NCBI GenBank assembly: GCA_930367215.1
Contig: OV884056.1
Span: forward strand, 91,275,285-91,339,284
DNA: 64,000 nucleotides
Direction of reading: 5' to 3'
DNA from: Pollenia angustigena
Taxonomy: Eukaryota > Arthropoda > Insecta > Diptera > Polleniidae
The notes below the pieces were generated by a model. It was not told where the DNA came from and ran no database searches. It saw only the letters and a list, made by a program, of their open reading frames with translations. A program made the position numbers and the translations under genes. Below are positions 37,301-51,400 of the stretch, piece after piece. Numbering within the stretch: position 1 is the stretch's first letter; each line of letters begins with the position of its first letter.

Positions 37301-39460
37301 GCTATTTGAGCCGATAGTGGGATCTTAGCTTTATAATTAATTAATACGGAAAAAAATTTTTATTTTATCAGATTTATCCACAACGCAACGGTATGTTTAC
37401 GTAAGAGTACCTTGGAAAGATAAACAAAAAAAACCGAACCGCAACGTATACGTTTACATAAAAAACGAGGCGTTTTAAAACAACAAAAAAAAATTAAAAA
37501 CCCGCTATAAAAACAAGATCACGCGCAAAAAAAATGTATTAAACTGTTTTAAAGAATGTTGGAGACCAAAAATTTTAAATACTTATATAAAAATTTAACA
37601 ACTTATTTTCCTTCCCAAAGAATGGAGACAGAATGTCACTAAAAACAAAAAAAAATTTAACAATTAGTTTTTCCCTTCTTAAAGGGAGTAGCGAATGTGT
37701 AATGAATATTTTGGACGGGGTTTCTAAAAGTAATTTATACCTTCTAGAAGACATGATATTATACGAAGAGAATCTTTTAAAAGTGCGGAGGCATTCAAAC
37801 AGGGTTTTACTTTCGGTCCTTTTCATATTTACCGCTGGGTAGATATCGATCGAAATTACAATACCTTTTGAATGGGAATTTCGATCGATATCGAATTTGG
37901 CCCCTGACTTTATTTCACAGAGTAGAAGATTAGATTTTCCAATCAATTTACAGTTGCGGCAAGGACAAGCCATTATTTTCAATCAAAGACAAAATCTTAA
38001 GTGTCAGTCTTCGGAGTTTTTACTAATACAACCAATTTTTTTATGAACTCCGCCCTTTAAAATCTTTATCGAATACCAGAGAAGTGTTACAAAAATTCAG
38101 TTCGTTCTCATGATATTCGGTTTAACGCACCGGAACGACACGATTGTTCTACGAACAATCACCAAGGATTGTTAACTCAATAACACATGTTACTCAGGTC
38201 TCCCTACTACAACAACCAATTGAGGTTTAAGGCTAAAAAAACGTTTTAAAAATCCTCAAAATTGTATTGGATTAAGGTAGACGAGTGAGCTAGCTGAGTG
38301 TTATAAAGGATGGTCCAACTATAATGCACGATGTTAATTGTGAGTCATACCTCAACGTGAAGTTTTTTGCCCAACTTAATTTGACATTTCTTTGTTTCAG
38401 TGTTTGACAAATTCAACCATGGAGGGGTATCCAATTGAGCAGCGCGTTAAGATTGTTGAAGCCTTTTATGAAAATGGGCCTTCAAATCAAAATGTATTTC
38501 GTGAGGCACCCTTTTACCTCAGTGGGTTCGTTAACAAGCTGAATTGCCGCATTTGGGCAAATGAGAATCCACGAGTGATTATTGAAAAGCCGATGCATTC
38601 ACAAAGAGTGACTGTTTAGTGCGGTTTATGGGCTGGCGTCGTCATCGGGCCTATATCTTCGAAAATAAGGTCGGCCAAGCAGTTATCGTGGATGTTGTTC
38701 GCTATCGCCAGATGATAACGGACTTCTTGTGGCCAGAAATTAAGGATATGGACCTGTACTATAGTTGGTTCCAACAGGACGAAACAATGGCTCCTTTGTA
38801 CGAGCAACTCAATGGCCGCGTTATCTCACATCGTGGCTATGTAAATTTGCCGCCACAATCATGTGATTTAACACCATTGAACTTCTTTCTTTAGGGATAT
38901 TTTAAAGAAAAAGTGTACGTCAATAAGTCAAGAACAATTCAAGAGCTAAAGGATGCGACAATTCGGCACATTAACGACATTGAACCTTAGTTATGACTCA
39001 GGAGTCAATGAAAATATGAACCATCGGATAGAGGTATGCCACCAAATCCGTGACGAGCATTTGGCCGATATTTTGTTTCACACATACATAATTAGAAAAA
39101 TTTGCCCAAGAAAGATGTCGTATTTGCTTTGATAATGTACCAGTTCACACATCCACCTTATTCGCTAAATGCAGGTTTCTTTGATTATTTTCTATTTCCA
39201 CACATAAAAAAATGGCTGGATGGTAAAAGATTTGCCAACAATGAAAAGATAAAGTCTGCGGTAGATGGCTGTTATAAAAAGCTAGAAAGTTCTTACTACC
39301 AACAGTGTGCTGAAGTTATTGGAAAAAGTGTATCGAGCTAAAAGGAGATAATGGGCAGATTCATAAGACGTTACTGTTGCGCAAGCGTTGTGTGTTTTTC
39401 CATGAAAATAAATGTGCCCAATGTCAAAAAATAAAGAAATTGTTTTCTCAAATTTGTTGC

Positions 39461-39496
<36 letters not shown>

Positions 39497-42400
39497 TGAA
39501 ATCGGCTTATTTCAAGACCGCTTTCGTATTGGACTGTAAATTGTCATACTGTTGTTAGAAAAGTAGAATTTTTTACAATCGTAAAACTTAGGCGTAAAAC
39601 TGGGTGGCGAAGCAGCTCGGGCGTCGCACAGTGGCTGAAAATCGTTTTTCATTGGCCAAAAATCTGTAACTTTTGAACCGAAGGAGATATTTTAGTGAAA
39701 TTTTTTTTAATCGACAGTTAGATTTTTAAACTTCCTTCACTTTAAATTTCATTAAAATCGGTTAAGTAGTTATTGAGGAATTTAAGGTCAAAGTGGAACT
39801 TTAAATTTTTTTTTTAATTTAGCGTGCAATATGGTTTTTTTTAATTCTTTTAATTATTTAAAAATGTAATTTTTTGATTTAAATAATAATCATTAACATT
39901 TTTTGTAATAATGGGACACTCAAAAAATTAAATGTTTACAATATAAAAAAAATTTTAACATTAAAAAAAAATAGTAAAATCCACTGGAAATTTTGCTATT
40001 ATTGCTGAAAAATAAACAAGTTTTTGCTTTCAAATTTGTTTACACTTATTTATTTATTTATTAAAACATTTCATACATATGTGGATTAAAAAAAAACTTT
40101 TGAAAATAATAGCAGCAATAGATTTTAATAGCTTTTGTAACAATGTGAGTTTCTGTTTATTATTATTTTTTACTAATACAATGTCTGTCTTTGATCTAAT
40201 GAATTATAATTATTGTTCATTTAATTGAAAGATTGATTGCAAATATTCCATATTTTGTTCTGTGTTATTTCTGTTCTTAAGTAGTTTTTTGACTTCTTCA
40301 TCTAAATCCCGATGTTCCACTTTCCATTGATTTCGAATACTGGAGATAAACGGATCTGACGTTGCCAATAATATATTAAATAGATCTTCATTAGTGGAAT
40401 TTCGTGAAATTTTTCTAGTATTGTGCTCTCTATAAAATCTGTAATCCTTATTCTTTTTTTTTCCTGAGCTTCCTCTGATAAATCTCCAAGTGGCACCAAC
40501 TGATATTTAATGACATCTTCTCCATGATAAAGGATTTTGTGAACTGTAGCAGACATATTTCTCCATGGGTACTTGGTTGCATATATTTTTGCAGTTTCCT
40601 TAGCAAAATCTCCAAATTTTCTAGAGTCAATTTCTTCATTGCACGCAAGTACTTCTAGGATTATTTTAAATCTAAAAATTAGGTTAAAATCAACACCTGT
40701 TATTTCAGATGCTGTTTCTGGATCTGAAAAGAATCTTCTTGCGGTATTGCCATCATTTGTATTACCTGACCCTTGTTTCGGCTGATCTATAATCAACCCA
40801 AATTTGCGATATTCATCTTGAACATGTTTCCTTTTTGAACTTCTTAACTCCTTGTTGGTTTCGTTGTTTCTTATTGATCCTGAAGATCCGAAATCCAAAT
40901 CATAACTGATTTTAAGTATGTGTTCCATAAGTCGTATTCTTGCATGTAGTGGTGATAATCCAAATTCATGTGCATCAGTATTATCTAATGATTTTGTCGG
41001 GACTTGGTTTAATTGGCTTGATGTTGCATGGCATATGATGCAGCTGGATGCAGCCTTCGTGTTAGTCAAAGCCTGGCCTACTTTTCCATCTATCATTGTT
41101 AGCACTAATTGGTAGCTAACTTCAATTTGCTTCCCATCTAAATCTAACTGAAATGGCTTTAGTATTGCAATTTGGGCCTTGATATCACTAACTTCTTTAT
41201 TAATGGCATCATGAGTTTCTTTTTTGAATTCAAATTTTATAGGTCTGCAATATTTCGTAGAAGATGGTGTCTCATTTTTCCAAATATCCTTTGTTTGCGT
41301 TGTACTTGTCGAAGGCTCTGAATCTTCCAAAATCTTTTTTAATCGCAATGGTACAAATGATACCATGAACATATCTTAGTCCGAAATATTTTCACATACT
41401 ACTTGTTTGTATTGTTTTTGTCCGGAAGAACCATCACATCCCCATTTACAAAAAAGAATTAACTTTGTGTTTCCACATTTCTTTAACTCATTTCCTTTTA
41501 TTGAGTGTAGCAATCGGCTGTGTGATCAAGTAGAGATTGTAGTTGTACCTCTGCCGAAATTGATGTGATTGTAATAGTGTCCTTTAATGGCCAACAGTCC
41601 ATTTTAGCAGCTGTTATATGATGATTTGCTGGATACAATCAATCGCACGCAATCTGAGCTGTGTATATTGCTGTATATTCGGCTGTGTGATCAAGTAGAG
41701 ATTGTAGTTGTACCTCTGCCGAAATGGATGTGATTGTAATAGTGTCCTTTCATGGCCAACAGTCCATTTAAGCAGCTGTTATGTGATTATATGCTGGATA
41801 CAATCAATCGCACGCAATCTGAGCTGTGTATATTGCTGTTTGTTAATTTCAAATCCAGAAATAATGCTCCTCATTCCTCATTTGTGAATTGTTTTGCATC
41901 GCTTGGAGTTGGTATACTTTTAAGAATCCGTTTTGTTCTCAATGGACTAGCTTTAACAACTTTTTCAATGATATCCACTTTTGTCAATTGTTTCTGTGAT
42001 CGTAATTGATGTCGGAAAGTATCTTGAATATTTTCATATCCGATTTCTTCATTTATATCCTTAAGCTTCCGCCTCTTAGATCTATCGCTACAGTTGTCCA
42101 GCGATTTTTGTTGTCTCCCAAGTGTGTTTTGATTTGAAGTTTCTGAAGCGATCTGGACAGAAAGTTCGTTCTCTAAACAGTTTGCAAAGCTCTTATAAAA
42201 TCTATCTTTGCTGTAATCAACTTTCCTGTATCGCTGTTTTAAATGTTTGATGAAAACATATAATTTATTTTCTAAGTCCGATTGTATTTCAGTGCTATAG
42301 GAATTTAAGTTTCCTTTTTTTTCGAATGTAATTTTTAACATCTTCCTCGTTTTTGTTTCTAAAATACTCTCCGGCCAATTCTTTATAGCTGAAGCTCTCC

Positions 42401-45400
42401 ATGTCTATGAAAAACGTTGTTATTGCTCAGATATATTATATCCACTGAGTTTGCATCCGAATGTCACTTGCTTTTAAACGCTAGTGTGTATGTAGTGTAA
42501 CGGATAAGGATGAATCAGGGTAGCTATACGTTTTTCTGATTGTGTAACATTAATAAAAATTTTTATATGTACTACCTGTATTATGTTCGATCACGATCAA
42601 TTTTCCCTATATGGGTAATTCCATGTCAAAACGACCAAGAGTGGGACACGACCCCTTCCGATTTTAATGAAATTTGGTGAGAAGGTTCCTTTTATCTTAC
42701 TAGGAACATATATGACCGAAAACAATTTTTAAAATTTGTTTTTCGAAAGTTATGTCATATTCAAAATGTCATAATTTCGCAGAATTAGCCGAATGTGTTG
42801 AGCTTATTTCTTCAATATCTCGAAAACTACTTGACATATGAAGATGATTTTGAAGAGACATTAAAATTAAAAAAGTGTTAAACAGACGGGTCCAAACGGG
42901 TACAAGAGTATATACAGGGTTAAAGAAAACACTTTTACCTTTCTATCAGTGGTTTCACCTTCTTGGTCCCTTTTGGGCCGCAAAAGTTCTATTCTACTAA
43001 AGTTGAAATATGACAAAAATATAGTAGGTTAGAAATTTTTTTTTGAGTAATTTCATTAAAATTAAAAATGTGTTAAACAGACGGGTCCAAACGGGTACAA
43101 GAGTATATACAGGGTTAAAGAAAACACTTTCACCTTTCTATCAGTGGTTTCACCTTCTTGGTCCCTTTTGGGCCGCAAAAGTTCTATTGTACTAAAGTTG
43201 AAATTTGACAAAAATATAGTAGTTTAGACATTTTTTTTTTGAGTAATTTCATTAAAATTAAAAAAGTGTTAAACAGACGCGTCCAAACGGGTACAAGAGT
43301 ATATACAGGGTTAAAGAAAACACTTTCACCTTTCTATCAGTGGTTTCACCTTCTTGGTCCCTTTTGGGCCGCAAAAGTTCTATTCTACTAAAGTTGAAAT
43401 TTGACAAAAATATAGTAGTTTAGAAAATATGTCCTAACATCTCAAATATAAATAACACAACAGTCGCAAATATTACCTTTTTAAAGCTAACAAGACTACC
43501 AACCTAGCAAAAAAGCAAGCAGGTCATTTTCGCTGATAGTTTTTGTGCAATGATAATTTCTTTCGGATTAAATATTAAAAAAAAACACTTTTTTCTGAAT
43601 TAAAAAAAAGTTGTGTTTAACAACATGGCACAACCACAATTACCAATATTTTGACCTAATTTTTTGGCTACCTTTGTTTTAATATGTTTACTATTAACTC
43701 AAATTAAAATTTTTGAAATCGGTGGCAAACAAAAATTGGACTTTTGGCCAATGAAATAAAATTTTCAGCCACTGTGTGTCGTTGTACTTATTTTTTGAAG
43801 GAAAGCAGGCTGACTTTGATTTGTCTGATTTTCATGTGTTTTACTTTTCTTCATGCTTGGAAACGTATTGCCGTACCGAGTTACAGTTTTTGCGGTTTTT
43901 AATATTAAGCATATGCAATCGTTTTTAACTTTACATTTTAAACGTTTTGGTCAAATGGATTACTTTAAATAACTCGATCTTGTTTGCTGGAGAACCTTTC
44001 GAATCGAAAAAGTATTCGATTACGACTGTAAGAATTAGCGTCCAGTTCTTTTTGTTTTGAGATCACGATTTAGTTTATGACCGATATGTTCTCTGCATTT
44101 TTTTTTTTTTTTTTTTTTAATAAAAATTTAAACAATTTTTTTTTTTTGTAACATACCGTAATGACTGTTTTACAATATGGATAAGCATTCCATGCCTCTT
44201 CATGTATTTCTAAGGAGCCTTTTGGTGCCAATAGTCTTATAAATGCTGGAACTTTTGAAGCCAAATGATAAATTTTATATGTATACTGACCGGAACTGTA
44301 TTTGCCACCTGAAATTATAAAGCAATAAATAATTTTATAAAAAAAATGAATAAAACTAAATAAAAATTTACCCAACAACGGATGATTGCTAAAGGGTTCA
44401 TTTTTTAATACTTCAATGCCTTCACCACCACCAGTTTCATTTTTCGAAGCCTCCGCCACTGAATAAAGTTGTGCAACTTGATACTGTGGTTTTTATGAAA
44501 AAGAAAGAAAATCCAAAAAAAGAATTATTAGAATAAAATACGAAAGAAAATATTAAAACAATATATTTTTAAAAGAATTACACTTGCGATAATAAAACTA
44601 ATAATAGAAAAAGATAAACAAAAGCAAATTCTAAATTGCATATGTATGTATGGATGTGTGTGTGTATGTAGTTAGATGAACAACTGATTTGATTTGCATT
44701 TCAAATTGAATTTTGTAAATAAAGCGAATGTGATTAGAGTGTTAACTGACAAGTAAAAGCTAAAGAAACCCCAGAAGAAAAACAAAACGATGAATTCAAT
44801 AAAGAAGGATATCAAAAAAAACGCCGCAAAAGAGACATACAATTCAATGTTTAAATAGGATTTTCCTTGTTCTCTTGTCAATAGAAAATGCCAGTAGGTG
44901 TTGCCATGTCTTTGCATGAATGCATGTTGGCGTTAGCGGGTGTGTGTTTAAAATTTTTTACATTTATACGCAGCCATCGACGACTGCTGACGTCAATAGT
45001 CAAACATCAATCCTTAAACCAAAAAGTATTTTAACCTTTGGTAGATCGAAATTTGTTTTTCTGAATGATTATCCAATTTAATCCATTGAGAATAGATGTG
45101 TGACTGGTCAAATGGTGTCAATTAACCCTCTTCAATGACAACCCCATGTAAAAGTGATAAGTATTATTCATAGAAAGTGTTAAAACTAGAACCGGTCTCT
45201 ACCACCAAAGACCTATCACGGGACTACTTTGGTGTCAGTTCGCTTCCCTCTAGGGATACGACTTGGTGTTAAATGATACTACGACATCATGGATAAGTTT
45301 GTGCTATGACAGATGAAATTAATTACCACTGCACAAACTTCATTACGTGAAAATCTGGAATGTTCCATTTTGAAGGGTGAAATATTGAATACAAAAAAAA

Positions 45401-48400
45401 TTATGGCATTCATAATTTTTGAACGTGAGATTAGGAACCTTTTATGTCGTGTATGTATAAAGCAAATGACTAACATGCTAGAGGCGGGAATATCCAATAT
45501 CAAATGATTACACATCACATTTATTATTGTTAAAGTAAACAAAAGTCTAGCAAGACATTTTGTTTATTTTGCAAATAATAAAAAATATTTGTTTTAGCTT
45601 TTGTTAAATGGTCAATGTTTATGCAGCTTAAAACTTTAGTAATTTTATATTAAAAAGAAAACTTAATCAATTATTGTACATTTATGTATTTCTAATAGTT
45701 TCGATGAAATTCCCTACGTAAACTATTTATAGCCTGCTGCCAATTTTTAAATGATTTCCGATTTCGTTTCCACCATTCCAATGCTGGACCATATAGCACA
45801 TACTTAAAGTCCTCTAAGGCCATTGCATCAGTGATATTGTGCTGTTCTCTAAAGTTCTCTATTGAGGTCAGAAAACGGTCAACGATTTCATGACAGTTGC
45901 CACCAAAAAGAATTTCACCATCTCTCAAACGTGTCAAAGTATAGATTTGAGGATTATGAAACATTTTATTTTTAAATTTTAAAATCTTTTTATTTATAAT
46001 TACAAGCTTAATCTTTACTTTACAAGTATTATTGTAACTATGCCAGCATCTGAGCTATTCAAGGTTTTTATTAAAAATGAATGAAATCATTTCATTGTAT
46101 TGTTGTAAACCACTATTATTTGTTTTTTTATTATCTTATTTTATTCTTCTAAGTTTTATGAAAGTTATAAGAATTATGGTTTTAAAAATATGTTATTAAA
46201 AATAAGAAGATTATCATGAATTACTAATGTATATTGTATTTATTTTAAAAGTTAAAAAAGTGGAAGGTAAAAGGGTATATATCGGGTGATTTTTTTAAAG
46301 CTATAGGAAAGTTAAAAAAAAAACACATAAAATTCAGAAAAATGCATGAAATCTTTATTTGAATCGATAGTACGGTCCATATAATTTAATGTTTGAAGAT
46401 TATTTCATGCAAATGTTGACCGTGACTGCGCCTCAAATGGTCCACCCGCTTAGTCCAATTTTTTCATACTCTTTCCGGTATCTCATGAATAAATGCTTCA
46501 ATGTTGTCTTCCAATGCGTCAATTGAAGCGGGCATGTGTGTATAGACATGAGCTTCAACAAAGCCCCACAAAAAATAGTCTAAAGGCGTTAAATCGCACG
46601 ATCTAGGTGGCCAATTGACCGGTCAAGAACGTGAAATAAAATGTTCACCGAACTCGCCTCTCATAAGTCCATTGTTAAGCGTGCTGTGTGGCATGTGGCA
46701 TCATCTTGTTGAAACCACATGTCATGCAAGTTAAGCTCTTGCATTTTGGGCAAAAAAAAAGTTGAATATAATCTCACGGTAGCGCTCACCATTCACAGTT
46801 ATGTTACGATTCGCATCATCTTTGAAGAAGTACGGTCCAATGATGCCACCAGCCCATAAACCGAACCAAACTGTGACTTTTTCTGGATGCATTGGTAGCT
46901 CTTGCAATGCTTCTGGCTGATCTTCACTCCAAAATCGACAATTCTGCTTATTAACGTACCCATTGAGCCAAAAATGAGCTTCGTCGCTGAACACAAGAAG
47001 CGCGCGATGAACTTTCTTAACAGAGCACGCATTTTGATAATAAACTTCAATAACTTGCAAGCGTTGTTCGTTTGTAAGACGATTCATGGCTAAATTATAG
47101 ACCAAACTGAAGATGTTTGACAGTGAAACAAAACACGAACGTGCGTCAGCTGTTTAAACCAGTGTTGCCAAAAAGATAATAGCTAAAAAAATCACCCATT
47201 ATAAGTTTGTGATTCCATTTGTAATTTCTACATTATTGATCTTAGACATTATTTTTTTTTTTAAATTTCACTTATTTATTGAAGCTTCACTTAATAATTG
47301 TGAACTAACAATAAGTATTCAAGTCTTAAGACTAAAATATTAAATCCAGCCAATGCCAGACAAAATTTCATGCTTTCATTAAATTTATCTCCTCACAAGT
47401 GGGCCAAGTCAGCAGTGTGCCTCCTTCTTAACCTCAGGTGACCAATGTTATTTAGTAAATTCCGGGCTAGTATATTTGGATGGGTTTCGAGTTTTTTTAG
47501 TTTTGACAATTTTTTGTTTATTTCATCTTTAACAAGGTGCACGTTTAGATCCTTATGTATGTTGGAGCCTCTAATACCAAGGGGCACACGTAATCTTTTT
47601 TAGAAGCCTGTTTTGACGTCTTTGTATATTTTCTATATTAGATGCTGAGGCATATGGGTTTAATAATTGAGTTATAAAGCAAGAGCTTACAATCCAAAAT
47701 CAACAGTTTCTAACTTTATCTGGGTAAGTTTCGCGTCTATATGATTTTTCCATGTAAGACGACGGTCAAGGTGTATATGTACCGAGATATTTCACATTTG
47801 TTTGTTGGGGTATATTGTAATTATTAATTTGGATTGGAGGACACTCTTCTTCGTAACGTAAAAGTTATGTGGATATATTTCTCTTCATTCACTTTGATTT
47901 TCCATTTATTTAACCAATTTTCCAATTGTGGTTTTGTAACAATCTTGACGCTAATAATGGGTCATTGTGGACACCAAGAATTGCTGTATCATCAGCAAAT
48001 GTGGACGGGTATAAGAGTTTAATAGTATATCTGATGTGTAAAGTATACATATAAAGAGGGGTCCCAAAATACTACCCTGCGGTACTTTAGCTCGTATGTC
48101 CTGGGGGGTGTTGTAAAAACTTTTTTCTTTAAGAACGAATTTTCGATTTTTAATGTAGCTTTCTAGCAGCTTGTGGGTATTTGATGGTAACAAAAGTTTT
48201 ATTTTAAAAAGAAGTCGCTCATGCCAAACTTTATTAAAGGCTTGTGAGACATCAATAAAGAGAACAGAGCAATATTGTTTTTCCTCAAATGCCTTTCTAA
48301 TTTGTGTAATGAACTTCAATGGTGTTGTTTTCTCCTAAAGCCTAATTGATGTGCTGGAATAGAATTGTTTTCGTTTACATATTTAGTTAACTTGTTTATG

Positions 48401-51400
48401 AGTAACTTTTCGAAGAGTTTTGATATATTGGGTAAAAGGCTGATGGGTCTATAAGATTCTACTTTAGTGTGGTCTTTGTATGGTTTGGGTATCATATTAA
48501 CAAGCGATGTTTCCATTCTGGCGGATAATAGCCTAGGCGTAAAATAGCATTAAAAATATAGAGAATTATTTTTACTGCTATGCGGGGGTAATTCCAAAAG
48601 CATCTTATTACTGATATTCTCGATGCCTGGTGCTTTTTTTTTGGGTCCAGCTCAATAATAGCTCTTTGAAACTCTCGCATTTCAAAGATAAGCGGGACAC
48701 TGGCTATGTACAGGGATATTACAGGGGGTTACTCAAATATAGTGCTAGATAAATTCGGCGTGAAAACATTCTTTAAGTAATCAACGAACAGGTTTCCTTT
48801 TTCAGTGTCATTTCTAGCCCAACTGCCATTTGTTTGGAGGTTTACAAACAACGGGTCTTTAAAGATTTTTTGTAGCACGCCACAATGAGTAATTCGTTTT
48901 TGGTGTTGGATCTAAGTTTTCCAGAAGCCTATTAAGCGATGCAATTTTTTTTTTCTTCAAGAAGTCTACGCAAGTTCTTTGTGCATTCTTTAAAACGTTT
49001 AAACGTTGTGGAGATCTGTACTGTTGCCATTCTCTTCGTGTACTTCTTTTGTTACTTAGGAGTCTTTCAACATCTATAGAGACAATTCTGGTTTCTCTTT
49101 TTTGTCGGGGGGACTTGATGGCAAGTTGAGGTCCATTGAAATGGATCCAAAGCCCCCAGATATGATAGGGACAAGGATGTTAAATATTTATGTTACATAT
49201 AGCCCGGAATAGTTTGCTATTGAGATTCAGATTGATGGGACCACAAATGGCTGCGATATAAGCAAAAAACCACGACTGCCACTAATTTTACCCATAAATC
49301 CCTTATTTATTGTTTTCTGTATATCTGTAGAACGGCAAGAGCCAAAGTATCCAAGTTATGTACAAGCACCTTGGTTATCAATACACAACATCCGACAAAA
49401 TATGACGTGACACTTCCCATTAAGACATTATAGATATCTGTAAATTTGGAGAACGGCAAGAGCCAAAGTTTTCATATTATGTACCACCACTGGGGGTGAA
49501 TGAGGGTATACCAAGTTTGTAATTCCGTGTGAAACTTTTTCAATATTCATCTTATACCCCATAAAGTTCTTGACCCTTTAGTCGATTTAGCCATGTCCAT
49601 TTGTCTGTTACGCTCACTTTCGAACGGCTCAAAAAAAAAGAACAATTTTGGTGTCAAATTGTTTCTTATTCCCCTACGCAGCCACATCGGTTCAGTAGGA
49701 TAAGAGCTATGAATCAATATGGAACAACCACCCTAAAAAATTGATAATTTTGTTACAAAAGCTAGCATAAATGTAAAATGTGCATACATTGATATGAGAT
49801 TTTGCACAAATTCGTTATTGTATATGACAAGAAATGATACCACAAAATTTCGTGAATATCGGTTTTTTACCATATGCCCTATATAAACCCCACTCTTGAA
49901 AAACACTTAAGTACGCCTTAAACTGTAACGAATAATGCTTTTGTAACACATTTTGGTATGTAACAGTTTTATATGAACAGAAATCACACTGTCAAATAAT
50001 TTACCACAGATCCTGAAATTCCAAGCTGTTGGTGGAGGGAATCAATCGGCACAGAAGAATATATCACTCTTACTTGTTTTTTATTAAATTTTAGTTTAAT
50101 GCCGGCATTCTGTCAACACAATTAACTTTTAAATCATAACGATTTTGTAATTCCTAGAGCATTTTATTTTAAAAAGATATCGAGATCTCTTGACCCACAA
50201 ATAAGCCATTGGAAGCAAAAACCTCCCCAGTAATAAATAGCACTGTGCTCGAATTTGAAGCTTTTTTTTCTCAAGGGGGGCACTCGGCGGGTAAGCCTAA
50301 TTCAAATATGCTGAATCCAGTAGTGCTAACCGTTTTTATACCCTCACCACAATTGTGGAGAGGAAATTATGCATTTGTGCTGATGTGTGTAACGCCTTAA
50401 AATATTGGTCCTAGAGGCAGGCTGGCTGGCTGTCCATGTAACCTTGTGCGCAAAGTACAGGAAGCCATTTCGGAGATAATTTGATAAAATGTAGGACATA
50501 GGTTCTTATTGGCACAAGGACCAAGCCTATTGAAAATGCGCCAAATCGTAGGACCACGAGGGAAGATAGGGGGAAATTTCTTCCTCTCAGAAACTAACCC
50601 AAACCCATTTTAATGAAATTTAAGACATAGATATAACTATATCTTTATGGAGACGAAAGGGATGCATTTTTTAAAAAATAGGACCACGAGGGGAGATAGG
50701 GGCAATTTCTGCCTCTCAAACCGATTTTAATGAAATTCAAAACATAGATAGATCCATATCTATATGGACACATAAGCTTTACAGTTTTTCAAAAATAGGA
50801 CCACAAGGGGAGGTAGGGGCAATTTCTGCCTCTCATAAACTTTCAAACCGATTTTAATGAAGTTTATAAACATAGATAAATCCATATATTTATATCGACA
50901 TATAAGCACGATGTGTTTTTTAATACTGTGGTGTAGGGTATCATATGATCGGGCTTGACCGACTATACTTTCTTACTTGTTTTTGTTTAGGTTTGCTCTT
51001 TTTTCGAGATATACCGTTATTTCGAAAATGGAAAAGCTTGCATAACATATATTCGGGTAACTCAACAACGACCGATGGCTGCGGCGTCACCTTCATTCTA
51101 CGATCGTTCCACTTATTGTATTATTCGACTTTTTTAATTGACTTGTTCATTTGGCGCCATTTGTGCTGGTACGCCCAAAACATTATCCCCGTTGTATTTA
51201 TCAAGCCTTTTTTTAGTTTCGGTAATGTCTTTCTTAGGTAAAAAATAATGTTTTATTCGCACTCGAAATTCCTTTTTAAATTTTCGTTAAATTTAACGTA
51301 GCTGCCTCAAAATTCATTTGTAATCTATTAATAAGGGTAATCATGATGGTCATTGTTCAAATTTGCAATTTGTAAATTTGCAGTGCATATTATGATTGAT

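Larger units (their letters stand above)
39627..43776 (-). mobile_element. Transib element (RAG1-like transposase family)
   Basis: It starts CACAGTGGCTGAAAAT and ends ATTTTCAGCCACTGTG, with matching CATTGGCCAAAA inside both ends (imperfect inverted repeats of about 37 bp). Flanks CGTCG (39622-39626) and TGTCG (43777-43781) fit a 5-bp GC-rich target duplication with one mismatch, as expected for Transib (CGNCG). It is 4150 bp, with a transposase relic in - orientation and a tandem array on its right side. Confidence 0.93.

Noticed and set aside
43760..43790. CRISPR-like or satellite interpretation of the 195-bp array at 42860-43430
   Set aside because: The units are long and contiguous without spacers, and they lie inside a DNA transposon of an animal genome.
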